A DNA stretch of 44,857 bases from NCBI GenBank assembly GCA_947465215.1, contig CANHZX010000003.1, forward strand, positions 1 through 44,857. The letters run 5' to 3'. This document shows, in pieces, positions 20,259 to 29,196 of this stretch; within the stretch, counting starts at the first letter, position 1; every line of letters starts with the position of its first letter. The notes under the pieces are model-generated. The model was not told the origin of the DNA. It saw only the letters and a program-made list of their open reading frames with translations, and did not search any database. A program made the position numbers and the translations under genes. This DNA is from Betaproteobacteria bacterium. GTDB taxonomy: Bacteria > Pseudomonadota > Gammaproteobacteria > Burkholderiales > SG8-41.

Positions 20259-21356
20259 TCAAAGTTCCAGCGGCCGGCCGTATCCCGTCAGTTCCAGATA
20301 GCCGCTGCCGATGCGTTTCCCTTTACTGAAAGCCCGCACGGCACCTTCCCAGTAAACAGCGCCGGTCGTCTGCCGGGTGTCGTTCTCCTGGTCATCCATC
20401 AGTGCTTGTAATTCGATTTCCAGGGAACCGATGTTGACGCGGAAGGCCACCGGGTATCGCGTCCCCGTGCGCGGCGATTGCCACAGGCGCAGTGCGGTGA
20501 AACGGATGGCGTCGGCGGTATAAACACGGATGTTGCCGGAGGCCTCGCGCAGCTTGGCAGCCGCCCACAGTGGCTGCTGCGTATTTACCTGACGCATTTG
20601 AAATACCATTAGCGCACCGCCATCATCCAGATTGATGCCGATCCAGTCCCAGCCTGCTGCGGTTTCGGGCAGATAGGCCGAAGACCATTCATGATCCAGC
20701 CAGGCTTTGCCGCTGACTTCGCGAAATACGCCGCTTGTACGCAGAGCTCCGCTGACCTGCAGATGCGGAACGCTGTAGTAATGGCTGGCTGCATCAGCTC
20801 CCGGACCTTTTCGGCTGTAGCCATTGGCACCTTGCAGCAGCAAGGGTTGTGTTGTGTTCATCTGGAGATTGAGCGCCAGTTCCGGCGTTTCGATACGCGA
20901 CTCATAACCGCTGCCGCGCCGGTTCAGTTGCCAGTTGTCGAGCCATACCTTCGTATCGTTTTCGCTTGCGCCGGCCAATCCGAATACGGCACGCGCCGCT
21001 TTCTGGCTATGAATCAGCCTGCTCTGTGCCGGATCGGCGATTGCGGCGTGGGCAATGATGATCTGCTCCGGATTAAAAGCGCTGGGGTTGCCGGCGGGTA
21101 ACTGCGGTCGGGCGCGGAAAAACGTGATCTGGAAGCCGAGTTCGCGCGCATCCTGATCCTGCAGCCAGCCGGTGATGTACCACCACTCGATGCGGAATGC
21201 GGGGTGACTGCCGTGATCCCGGGGAAAATGCAGCAGGTGTCCGGGCTCGGCCTTGGCGGACCTGTTTTGTGTAGCGTTCGCAGAAGCAAGGCCGCCGCTG
21301 CTGCAGTAGGCGGCCATGACGGCCAGCAGCAGGCGTCTTCTTGAGGGACGGTGCAT
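20259..21356 (-). CDS. lipocalin-like / carotenoid 1,2-hydratase-like protein (AttH-like)
   Basis: HLLHFPRDHGSHPAFRIEWWYITGWLQD, KAWLDHEWSS, GWDWIGINLDDGGALMVFQMR are AttH/CrtC-like. Start assigned to MHRPSRRR (ATGA overlap with the upstream permease). Confidence 0.9.
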   Translation of the reverse strand: MHRPSRRRLLLAVMAAYCSSGGLASANATQNRSAKAEPGHLLHFPRDHGSHPAFRIEWWYITGWLQDQDARELGFQITFFRARPQLPAGNPSAFNPEQIIIAHAAIADPAQSRLIHSQKAARAVFGLAGASENDTKVWLDNWQLNRRGSGYESRIETPELALNLQMNTTQPLLLQGANGYSRKGPGADAASHYYSVPHLQVSGALRTSGVFREVSGKAWLDHEWSSAYLPETAAGWDWIGINLDDGGALMVFQMRQVNTQQPLWAAAKLREASGNIRVYTADAIRFTALRLWQSPRTGTRYPVAFRVNIGSLEIELQALMDDQENDTRQTTGAVYWEGAVRAFSKGKRIGSGYLELTGYGRPLEL

Positions 21357-23866
21357 CACCAGTCCTCGCGCACGGCAGCGACCGTATCGCTGCGCATCAC
21401 GCTGCGCGCACTGACGACTGCGGTAGCAGATGCACAGGCTGCGGTAATGGTGAACAGCACCAGCAGCTGCAGCCAGGGCATGTGCAGTTCCATGCTCCAA
21501 TGAAATGACTGGCGGTTGATGACATGGATCAGCACGATGCCGATGACAGTGCCGACCGCAAGACCGCTCAGTGCGCCCACGCTGGCAGTCAGGGCACCTT
21601 CACCGGCAAGCATTGCGGAAATTTGACCCCGCGTCATGCCGAGATGACGCAGTACGCCAAACTCACGCCGTCGCGCCAGTGCCTGCACGCTGAAAGCCAC
21701 GCTGACGCCAAACAGCCCGACGATCAACGCCGCCAGTTCCAGGGCCCAGGTGATGGCAAAGGTGCGGTCGAAAATGCCAAGGGAAATTTTACGGATGGTG
21801 CTGGCGCTGACGATTTCAATGGCGGCATTGGCTGGCAGGGCCGCGCGCAAAGCCTGCTCAGCAGCGGCTGCTGTCGTATCAGGTGACAGCCGGATGGCGG
21901 CATCGTTGGCGGAATGATCGCGTGTCCAGCTACGGTAAAGATCGCGGCTGACGATTGCAGCGCCGTTCTGCCTCGAATAATCGCGCCAGATGCCGGCAAC
22001 GGTGAATGTGCGAGCAGTTCCGCCAACGGGAAGGGTGACGGTCTGTCCGGTTTTCCAGTCCATGAGGGCGGCGGCGATTTCACTGATCCATAACGCCGGC
22101 GGCGAGTCAGGCAGCAGTGTTGCCGGCGGACTGATCAGGGGGAGTGTGCGGGACACGTCCTCTCCCGGCAGATCGCGAGCGATCAGCGTCAGCGCAGGCT
22201 GATCGGCATGGATCAGCAGGCTCTGGAAGCGCGTAAATGCAACTGATGCCACTCCAGCAGTGGCTGCAATGTGTTGTTGCTCAGCCGGTGAAAGCACCGC
22301 GGTTTCTCCCGCGACGGCAGCCCTCAGATACAAATCCGCCGGCAGAACCTGATCCAGCCAGCTGTCCAGTGACTGACGGAATGAAAGCACCATGATCAGC
22401 ATTGCGACCACCAGGCTGAAGCTGACCAGGATGGCGGCCACGCTGATGGCGACATGTCGTGGCGTTGCTTTCAGCTGGGCCAGCCCCAGTTCAAGCGCCG
22501 GAACTGACGTCAGCTTTGCCGGGGACAGCAGAATGCCGGTCAGTGCCGGCATTAAAAGCACTGCGCCGATCAGCAGCAGCGCGATCGCGCCATAGCCTGC
22601 CAGAGGCAGGCCGCCAAGCGGCGGAAGCAGGGACAGCAGTGCGCCGGTAAGCATGGTGGCCAGACCGGCCGCAATCCACTTCGGACGATGCAGCGTGTCA
22701 TCGTCATCGTGGGCATGCAGTTCGCTGGCGGGTTGGCGTCGCGCCGCATCCCAAGCAGGAACTGTGGCACCGATGATGGCGAAAGCCATACCCAGTCCGA
22801 GAAAGGCGAGCAGCGTCAACGGCTCGACAATCAGCTCGGCATTGAGGTTGCGGAAATAGTCGGCGCCCAGATCGGCGCCGGCCAAGGCCATGGCCTGCAC
22901 GGCCAGAAGATAGCCGCCGCCGAGGCCGATCAATCCGCCGATCAATCCGAGCAGCGCGCCTTCTGCTACCAGCCAGCCCAGCACGGTGCCACGCGTAACG
23001 CCGAGTGCGCGCAGCAATGCGATCTGCGTGCGCCGGCGCAGCAGCGCCAGAACCTGCGAGGAGAACACCATGAACGTGCCGGTGAACAGGGCGATCAACG
23101 CCAGCATGTCGAGGTTGAGGCGGTAGGCGCGGGTGATTGCGAGACCGCGCTCGCTGTCGGTCTGCGGCGTGACAGCATGAACACCCGGTGGCAATTGCGT
23201 TTGCAATTGCCTGCGGAAGGTCTCGGCATCAATGCCTGAAGCGAGCCGCAGATCGATACGGCTGATGAGGCCGGTACGTTCGAATCGCCATTGCATGCCT
23301 GCAATGTCCATCAGCCCGAGGTGCTGGCGATAGCTGGCGTCGGGAATAATCTCGACGACGCGCAAAGGTAAAGGCTTCATGCCGACCTTGAAGGTGACCG
23401 TGCTGCCGACGGCTGCATCCAGTGCTCGGGCTGCACTCGTGGACAGGCGTATGGCATCCGTATCAAACAGCGCGTTGCGTGCGCCATTGTCTGCGCCGGC
23501 CAGTTGCGGTTGCAGTGCATAGGCCCTGAGGGCATCGATGCCGATGATTTTCAGCGTATCGCGGCGGCCGTGGAGTGCGGCCTCCATTTCAAGAACGGGG
23601 CTGGCTGCGACCACACCGGCCATTTTTGCGATCGTCGGATAGAGCTGTTCATCAAAGCCGGTGCGGCCACCCTGCACAACAAGATCGGCTTCGCCGGCCA
23701 ACTGGCGTGCAGCGCGGCCGAACTCTCCGGCAGCACTGGCATTAATCAGGTGAACGGCAAGACCGAGCGCCACGCCGATGGCAATGGCGACGACTGCCAG
23801 CAGCGAGCGTCCCGGCGCAGCGCGCAGGGGGCCGCTGACCAGAGCATGCCAGACGGCGGCGTTCAT
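21356..23866 (-). CDS. ABC transporter permease, FtsX/MacB-like, 836 aa with two FtsX blocks
   Basis: Large MacB-like periplasmic regions and repeated FtsX-type TM blocks (RTQIALLRALGVTRGTVLGWLVAEGALLGLIGG; RREFGVLRHLGMTRGQISAMLAGEGALTASVGA). Confidence 0.92.
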   Translation of the reverse strand: MNAAVWHALVSGPLRAAPGRSLLAVVAIAIGVALGLAVHLINASAAGEFGRAARQLAGEADLVVQGGRTGFDEQLYPTIAKMAGVVAASPVLEMEAALHGRRDTLKIIGIDALRAYALQPQLAGADNGARNALFDTDAIRLSTSAARALDAAVGSTVTFKVGMKPLPLRVVEIIPDASYRQHLGLMDIAGMQWRFERTGLISRIDLRLASGIDAETFRRQLQTQLPPGVHAVTPQTDSERGLAITRAYRLNLDMLALIALFTGTFMVFSSQVLALLRRRTQIALLRALGVTRGTVLGWLVAEGALLGLIGGLIGLGGGYLLAVQAMALAGADLGADYFRNLNAELIVEPLTLLAFLGLGMAFAIIGATVPAWDAARRQPASELHAHDDDDTLHRPKWIAAGLATMLTGALLSLLPPLGGLPLAGYGAIALLLIGAVLLMPALTGILLSPAKLTSVPALELGLAQLKATPRHVAISVAAILVSFSLVVAMLIMVLSFRQSLDSWLDQVLPADLYLRAAVAGETAVLSPAEQQHIAATAGVASVAFTRFQSLLIHADQPALTLIARDLPGEDVSRTLPLISPPATLLPDSPPALWISEIAAALMDWKTGQTVTLPVGGTARTFTVAGIWRDYSRQNGAAIVSRDLYRSWTRDHSANDAAIRLSPDTTAAAAEQALRAALPANAAIEIVSASTIRKISLGIFDRTFAITWALELAALIVGLFGVSVAFSVQALARRREFGVLRHLGMTRGQISAMLAGEGALTASVGALSGLAVGTVIGIVLIHVINRQSFHWSMELHMPWLQLLVLFTITAACASATAVVSARSVMRSDTVAAVREDW

Positions 23867-24549
23867 GCCGCGTGCAATGCGCCGTGATGCAGCCGGTAGA
23901 TGCGGTCGGCGGTTGCTGCTGCGGCACTGGAGTGGGTAACGAGAATGCCGATGCTGCGCTGTGCCTTAACGCGTTCTCGCAGCAAGCGCAGCACGACATC
24001 GGCGCTGTCAGCATCGAGATTTCCGGTGGGCTCATCCGCCAGCACCAGCTTGGGTTCGTGGGCCAGCGCTCTGGCCACGGCTACCCTCTGCGATTCACCG
24101 CCGGATAGGGTGCCGGGGAAACGGTGAATGGCTTCGGTGAGTCCAACGGCCGACAGTTCTGCATAGGCTTTACTCTGGGCCTCGCGATGGGTGACGCCAT
24201 TGAGTTTCAGAGTCAGTGCTGCGTTATCGAGAACCGTGAGGTAAGGCAGCAGCAGGAAGGCCTGGAAAACAAAGCCGATGTCACGTCGGCGCATGCGTGT
24301 CCGGGTGTTGTCATCCAGACCGGTAATTTCACGGTTGTGCAGTTTGACGCTACCGCTGTCGGGCAGGTCCAGTCCGGCGATGAGGTTCAACAGTGTCGAT
24401 TTACCGCAGCCGGAATCACCAACGATCGCTATATAGTCGCCCGGTGACAGCTCGAGATTGATGTCCTGAAGAATGGAGCGTGGCGCGGGGCCGGGATAGG
24501 TTTTGTGGAGATGGGACAGGCTCAGCATGGCAGACGCATTATGGGGCAC
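23863..24549 (-). CDS. ABC transporter ATP-binding protein (LolD/MacB type)
   Basis: GDSGCGKSTLLNLIAGLD, LSGGESQRVAVARALAHEPKLVLADEPTGNLD. Confidence 0.95.
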   Translation of the reverse strand: MPHNASAMLSLSHLHKTYPGPAPRSILQDINLELSPGDYIAIVGDSGCGKSTLLNLIAGLDLPDSGSVKLHNREITGLDDNTRTRMRRRDIGFVFQAFLLLPYLTVLDNAALTLKLNGVTHREAQSKAYAELSAVGLTEAIHRFPGTLSGGESQRVAVARALAHEPKLVLADEPTGNLDADSADVVLRLLRERVKAQRSIGILVTHSSAAAATADRIYRLHHGALHAA

Positions 24550-24690
24550 GGCGTCGTCCGATCCGTGCGGGCCCGAAGGCTTGTCATGGACGCCGCTTTA
24601 ATCGTTTGAAACCAATTGATACCATCCGGACTCTCAACACGCAGTGGTATGATTGCTCGAGTTTTTGAAATAGACCGCAACAAAGGATAA

Positions 24691-24712
24691 ATTTCAATGA
24701 AAACAAATGCTT
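24691..24712 (-). repeat. dispersed AT-rich motif, copy J
   Basis: Minus strand AAGCATTTGTTTTCATTGAAAT, 17/22 to copy A; spans the start codon of the Bug gene. Confidence 0.5.
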
Positions 24713-25677
24713 ATAATATTCCGAGAACAGTGCTTGGGATTTTTGTGGCAGCTCTCTCGTTGCCGCTGGCTGCTCAGTCCTACCCGTCGAAGCCAATCCG
24801 CATGATCATCCCGTTTTCCGCTGGCGGTGCCGCTGATGTGCCGGGCCGGATTGTGACGCAGCGGCTTACCGAATCGCTGAAACAGCAGGTACTGGTGGAT
24901 AACCGGCCAGGCGCCGGATCGACCATCGGCGCGGATGCGGCTGCCAAAGCGGCACCCGACGGCTACACGGTATTCATGATCAGCAATACGCATTTCGTCA
25001 GCGCAGCCCTTTACAAAAAACTCGGCTATGACTCGCTGAATGATTTCACCCCGGTGACACAGATCACCAGTGCACCCAATGTGATGGTTGTACATCCCTC
25101 ACTTCCGGCAAAATCGGTGAAAGAACTGATCGCGCTGGCCAAAGCCAAGCCGGGCCAGATTGACTACGCGTCTTCGGGTAACGGCAGCACGCAGCATCTG
25201 TCCGGCGCTTTGTTTGCCAATATGGCCGGCATCAAGATCACGCATATTCCCTACCGCGGCAGCGGTCCGGTGACGGCCGATCTTCTTGGCGGTCAGGTGC
25301 AACTGGCATTTCCCGGCATTGCTGGCATGCTGCCTCATATCAAGACCGGCAAACTGCGTCCGCTGGGTGTGACCGGTAGCAAACGCTCTCCCGAGCTGCC
25401 GGATGTACCGACCATCGCTGAAGCCGGGGTCAAGGGTTATGAAATGGTGGCTTGGTTCGGCGTGTCAGGTCCCAAGGGGTTGCCGCGCGACATCCAGATG
25501 AAGCTCCATGGCGAATTGCTCAAAGTGCTGAAGACGCCGGAAATGAGCAAGAGCCTGCAGGCCGCCGGTCAGGAACCGGCCTGGCAGGATACGCCGGAGA
25601 AATTCTTCGACTTCCTCAAGGTTGAGGCCGACAAGTGGGCCAAGATCGTCAAGGCCAGCGGCGCCGAGATCAACTGA
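24697..25677 (+). CDS. Bug family tripartite tricarboxylate transporter substrate-binding protein
   Basis: Signal peptide; YPSKPIRMIIPFSAGGAADVPGRIVTQRL, VDNRPGAGSTIGADAAAKAAPDGYT are Bug/TctC signatures. Confidence 0.95.
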   Translation: MKTNAYNIPRTVLGIFVAALSLPLAAQSYPSKPIRMIIPFSAGGAADVPGRIVTQRLTESLKQQVLVDNRPGAGSTIGADAAAKAAPDGYTVFMISNTHFVSAALYKKLGYDSLNDFTPVTQITSAPNVMVVHPSLPAKSVKELIALAKAKPGQIDYASSGNGSTQHLSGALFANMAGIKITHIPYRGSGPVTADLLGGQVQLAFPGIAGMLPHIKTGKLRPLGVTGSKRSPELPDVPTIAEAGVKGYEMVAWFGVSGPKGLPRDIQMKLHGELLKVLKTPEMSKSLQAAGQEPAWQDTPEKFFDFLKVEADKWAKIVKASGAEIN

Positions 25678-25697
25678 TCGCGTTGCCGTTGGATTAA

Positions 25698-25728
25698 AAA
25701 AAACGCCGCCTCTCGGGCGGCGTTTTTT
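25698..25728. terminator. bidirectional intrinsic terminator between convergent genes
   Basis: AAAAAACGCCGCC-tctcg-GGCGGCGTTTTTT, perfect 13-bp inverted repeat with A/T tracts on both sides. Confidence 0.95.
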
Positions 25729-25741
25729 ATGGGGCTTCGGG

Positions 25742-26623
25742 TCAGGCGGCGCTGCGCTGCGGCCACATGGCCGCAAGACCGTCTGCATCGGTTGCCGAAA
25801 TCGTCGTGCGCATCATGTTGCGTGGCTGGTCGTCCGGCCAGGGCCGTCCACGATGCATGGTGGCGCGGTTATCCCACATCACTACGTCACCCGGGCGCCA
25901 GCGGTGCTGGAAAATGCGTTCAGGCCGCGTCGCCATGGCCGCCAGTTCATCAATCAGTTTCAGTGCATCTTCATGTGTCATGCCGTCGATGCCGCAGGTG
26001 TGCGACGCGATATACAAGGCGTCCCGGCCGTTGACCGGATTGCGCCAGCGGATACGCCAGGATACCGGCGGCATCGTCGAACGTTCGCGTTCCGAGGCGA
26101 GATGCTCAGCGATTTTTCCGCGGGAATGGGCATAGTCATGGCTGGCGAACGCGTTGTCGAGTTTTGCACGCAGACTGTCATCGAGACTGTCCCATGCCTG
26201 GCGCATGGACACGAATTCGGTTTCACCGCCGGTGGTGGCCACCACGCGTGCAGACAGTACGGAGGCCAGTGCAGGCGGTATCTTGAAGCAGCTGTCGGTA
26301 TGCCAAAGCTGGTTGGCACGGGCGCGCAGGGCTTCCTTGTGATCCGGCGGCACCAGCGTGCCGTCGGGTTCGATATTGGTCAGGATGCTGAACGGCGTAC
26401 CTTCGCCGCGAGAAGCCGCTTTGGCGGTTTCCAGCGGACCGAAGCGGCGTGAGAAGGCAACCTGCAATTCATCAGTGATCGGCTGGTTGCGGAATACCAG
26501 CACAGAGTGTTCTTCGAATGCCGCACGCACAGCGGCATAAACACCATTGTCGGCAGCGACTTCGGCCATGCCGGCGCCACGAATTTCTGCGGCGAATCCC
26601 GGCCCCAGAGGTATCACGTCCAT
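25742..26623 (-). CDS. TauD/TfdA family 2-oxoglutarate-dependent dioxygenase
   Basis: LWHTDSCFKIPPALASVLSA (HxD) and GDVVMWDNRATMHRGRPW (distal His); start assigned to MDVIPLGPGF. Confidence 0.93.
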   Translation of the reverse strand: MDVIPLGPGFAAEIRGAGMAEVAADNGVYAAVRAAFEEHSVLVFRNQPITDELQVAFSRRFGPLETAKAASRGEGTPFSILTNIEPDGTLVPPDHKEALRARANQLWHTDSCFKIPPALASVLSARVVATTGGETEFVSMRQAWDSLDDSLRAKLDNAFASHDYAHSRGKIAEHLASERERSTMPPVSWRIRWRNPVNGRDALYIASHTCGIDGMTHEDALKLIDELAAMATRPERIFQHRWRPGDVVMWDNRATMHRGRPWPDDQPRNMMRTTISATDADGLAAMWPQRSAA

Positions 26624-26655
26624 TGGTCTGCTCCTCAACTGACGCTGGTTGCGTC

Positions 26656-27099
26656 TTATGTCTTGAATTCTACGCTTTGCAGCGTGGGGAAATTCGCGGG
26701 GGTCACGATATGGAACGGCAGGCGATAACGCGCCTTGGCGAGCTTGAGTAGTGCGCGATCCTTGGTGAGCAGGCACCAGGCATTGGCACCAGCGGCAAGC
26801 GCGAGAAATTTCTGATCATCGGGGTCGCGGCACTGCGGCAGGGCTCCGACTGACGGTGTGCTGACAAGTCGGGCGATCCTGCGAAAGCGCTGGATGCAGG
26901 CGGCCTGTGCTGCAGCGTCCAGCGTCCATTTCTGTAGCGGGTAATCCAGAACGCGAACCAGTTCGGCATCGCAGTCCGCATCAATGATGATTTCGGCTTT
27001 GCCGTCATTCACCAGCGACTGCACCGGCGCCAGTCCGGCATCATTGAACACCAGCCAGTCGAGCCAGACGTTGGTATCCAGCACCAGCTGTAGCGGCAT
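26656..27099 (-). CDS. PIN domain protein (putative toxin component family)
   Basis: LVLDTNVWLDWLVF, CDAELVRVLDYP, CRDPDDQKFLALAAGANAWCLLTKDRALL retain the acidic PIN residues. Confidence 0.9.
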   Translation of the reverse strand: MPLQLVLDTNVWLDWLVFNDAGLAPVQSLVNDGKAEIIIDADCDAELVRVLDYPLQKWTLDAAAQAACIQRFRRIARLVSTPSVGALPQCRDPDDQKFLALAAGANAWCLLTKDRALLKLAKARYRLPFHIVTPANFPTLQSVEFKT

Positions 27100-27103
27100 G
27101 GAA

Positions 27104-27571
27104 TCAGGCGGGTTTTGCGACAGGGTGGGGGTGCTGCTTCAGCGATTTCCAGGTTGAAGTGGCATAAGCAATCATTTCGCCATTTTCATCGACCAGCTCG
27201 GAGCGCAGGAAGGAAATGCTGCCGCCATGGCGGATGAACCGTGCCGTGCAGGTCAGCCGTCCGGAACGAGCGGCTTTCAGATATTGCACTTTCATTTCGA
27301 TGGTGGCACCAGGGCCGCTGGTTTGGCGCAACAGGTGTCCCATGGAGATGTCGAGCACGAAGGCCGAAATGCCTCCGTGCAGGCCGCCTTGCGGATTGAA
27401 CATGAAGTCCTTCAGGTCGAAGGTAATCACGCATTCATCGGCGGTATAGGCCAGTTCGAGTCCGAACAGCCGGGCCAGAAAAAATTTACCGAAATCCTGT
27501 TCGTAGGTGGCAAGTGCATTTTCAAACGCGGCGCGGGCAGCGTTTTCGTCGATATGTGTTTTTCGGGTCAT
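27104..27571 (-). CDS. PaaI-like hotdog-fold thioesterase
   Basis: DFMFNPQGGLHGGISAFVLDISMGHLL is a hotdog thioesterase motif; start assigned to MTRKTHIDEN (upstream alternatives exist). Confidence 0.88.
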   Translation of the reverse strand: MTRKTHIDENAARAAFENALATYEQDFGKFFLARLFGLELAYTADECVITFDLKDFMFNPQGGLHGGISAFVLDISMGHLLRQTSGPGATIEMKVQYLKAARSGRLTCTARFIRHGGSISFLRSELVDENGEMIAYATSTWKSLKQHPHPVAKPA

Positions 27572-27685
27572 GGCCGTCTGCAAAAGGCGCAATCCTAACA
27601 TCGGTCCATGCAGGGCGCGATGCCCTGATCTTGCGATAGACTGCGTAAAAGCGGATTGCAGCTCAACATTGCCGGAGGAGGCAGG

Positions 27686-28681
27686 ATGTACAAATTGAAA
27701 CTGGTGCAACGGGTGTTCTTGCTGCTGGGTTTAATTTGCCCTTTGCTCGCGGCGGGTCAGCAGGGCGCATGGAAACCGGAGCGCAATGTTGAAATCATTG
27801 TCGGCACGGCTCCGGGTGCGGCACCGGACAAAACGGCACGGCTGATCCAGCGGCTGTGGCAGTCCCAGCGCATTTACGAAGGCCCGGTGACGATCATGAA
27901 CAAGCCGGGTGGGGGTAATGTCATTGCATGGACCTATCTGAATCAACAGGCCGGCAACGCGCATTACCAGATGATCGGCAATCTTAATGTGCTGATCAGC
28001 CGTTCCCTGGGGTTGAGCCCCTACGCGCACACCGATTACACCTGGATTGCCACGCTGTTTGATGAATATTTTGCATTATCGGTACGTGCCGATTCGAATA
28101 TGGCGACAGGGCGGGATCTGATAGCCCGTCTGCAGAAGGATCCGACGTCTGCGGTCATCGGCGTGTCGACGTCCATCGGCGGCGCCAATCATCTGTCGGC
28201 GGCGCTGATGTTGCAGCGGGCAGGCATTGATCCGCGTCGCGTACGTTTTGTCGCGTTCAAAGGCAGCGGTGAATCGGTGACGGCGCTTCTCGGTGGTCAC
28301 GTTGAAGCGATTTCAACAGCGGTGTCGACCACAGTGCCTTATATCCGCAACGGTCAGTTGCGGACTATCGCCGTGTCATCGCCCAAACGCCTGGGCGGCG
28401 TGCTGGCGACGGTGCCGACCTGGAGCGAGCAGGGGATCCGCGGCACGATGACCAACTTCCGCGCAGTCATGGCGCCGAAAGGAACCGATGCTGCCGCTGT
28501 CAAATTCTGGGAAAGCCGTTACGCGCAGCTGGCGGCACAGGAAGAATGGAAAAAAGACCTCGAAGAAAATCTGTGGGCGTGGAATTTTCTCGATGCCGCA
28601 AAGACGGTTGCGGCAGTGAATGAATATGCGAGCGATGTTGAGGGCTTGGTCAGCACCTTGGGCTTGCGCAAGGCACAGTAG
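27686..28681 (+). CDS. divergent Bug/TctC-like tripartite tricarboxylate transporter substrate-binding protein
   Basis: VEIIVGTAPGAAPDKTARLIQRLWQ, MNKPGGGNVIAWTYLNQ, SIGGANHLSAALMLQRAG; signal peptide; start at MYKLKLVQRV. Confidence 0.88.
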   Translation: MYKLKLVQRVFLLLGLICPLLAAGQQGAWKPERNVEIIVGTAPGAAPDKTARLIQRLWQSQRIYEGPVTIMNKPGGGNVIAWTYLNQQAGNAHYQMIGNLNVLISRSLGLSPYAHTDYTWIATLFDEYFALSVRADSNMATGRDLIARLQKDPTSAVIGVSTSIGGANHLSAALMLQRAGIDPRRVRFVAFKGSGESVTALLGGHVEAISTAVSTTVPYIRNGQLRTIAVSSPKRLGGVLATVPTWSEQGIRGTMTNFRAVMAPKGTDAAAVKFWESRYAQLAAQEEWKKDLEENLWAWNFLDAAKTVAAVNEYASDVEGLVSTLGLRKAQ

Positions 28682-28722
28682 GGTGGAGCAGAAAATTACT
28701 GTAAATATTTGATTTAAATAAA

Positions 28723-29181
28723 TTAATTATCAGGCTTTGGCTGGCGGGCAATCCAGCGGTCCAGTTGCGCAGCAAAACTCTGGCGGTCGCTGTTGCTCAA
28801 GGACGGCGGACCGCCGGTCTCGACACCGCTGCTGCGCAGTGTATCCATGAAGTTGCGCATGTCGAGCAGGCCCTGAACATTGTCCTTGGTGTAGAGCTCG
28901 CCGCGGGGATTCAGTGCGCTGGCGCCTTTGGCGACGGCGGCAGCCGCAAGAGGGATATCTGCAGTAATCACCAGATCCCCGGCAACTGCCATTTCAACGA
29001 TGTGGTTGTCGGCGACATCAAAACCGCTGGGCACCTGAATCATGCGGATCCATGGTGATCGAGGTACTTGCAGGCCACGGTTCGCCACCAGCGTCAGCTG
29101 AATCGATGTGCGCTGTGCCGCCCGGAAAAGAATGTCCTTGATGACGCTTGGGCAGGCGTCGGCATCCACCCATATCGTCAT
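28723..29181 (-). CDS. YaiI/YqxD family (DUF188) protein
   Basis: [24 protein letters not shown] ... [30 protein letters not shown]. Confidence 0.95.
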   Translation of the reverse strand: MTIWVDADACPSVIKDILFRAAQRTSIQLTLVANRGLQVPRSPWIRMIQVPSGFDVADNHIVEMAVAGDLVITADIPLAAAAVAKGASALNPRGELYTKDNVQGLLDMRNFMDTLRSSGVETGGPPSLSNSDRQSFAAQLDRWIARQPKPDN

Positions 29182-29196
29182 CAGGAAAAGTTGCGC

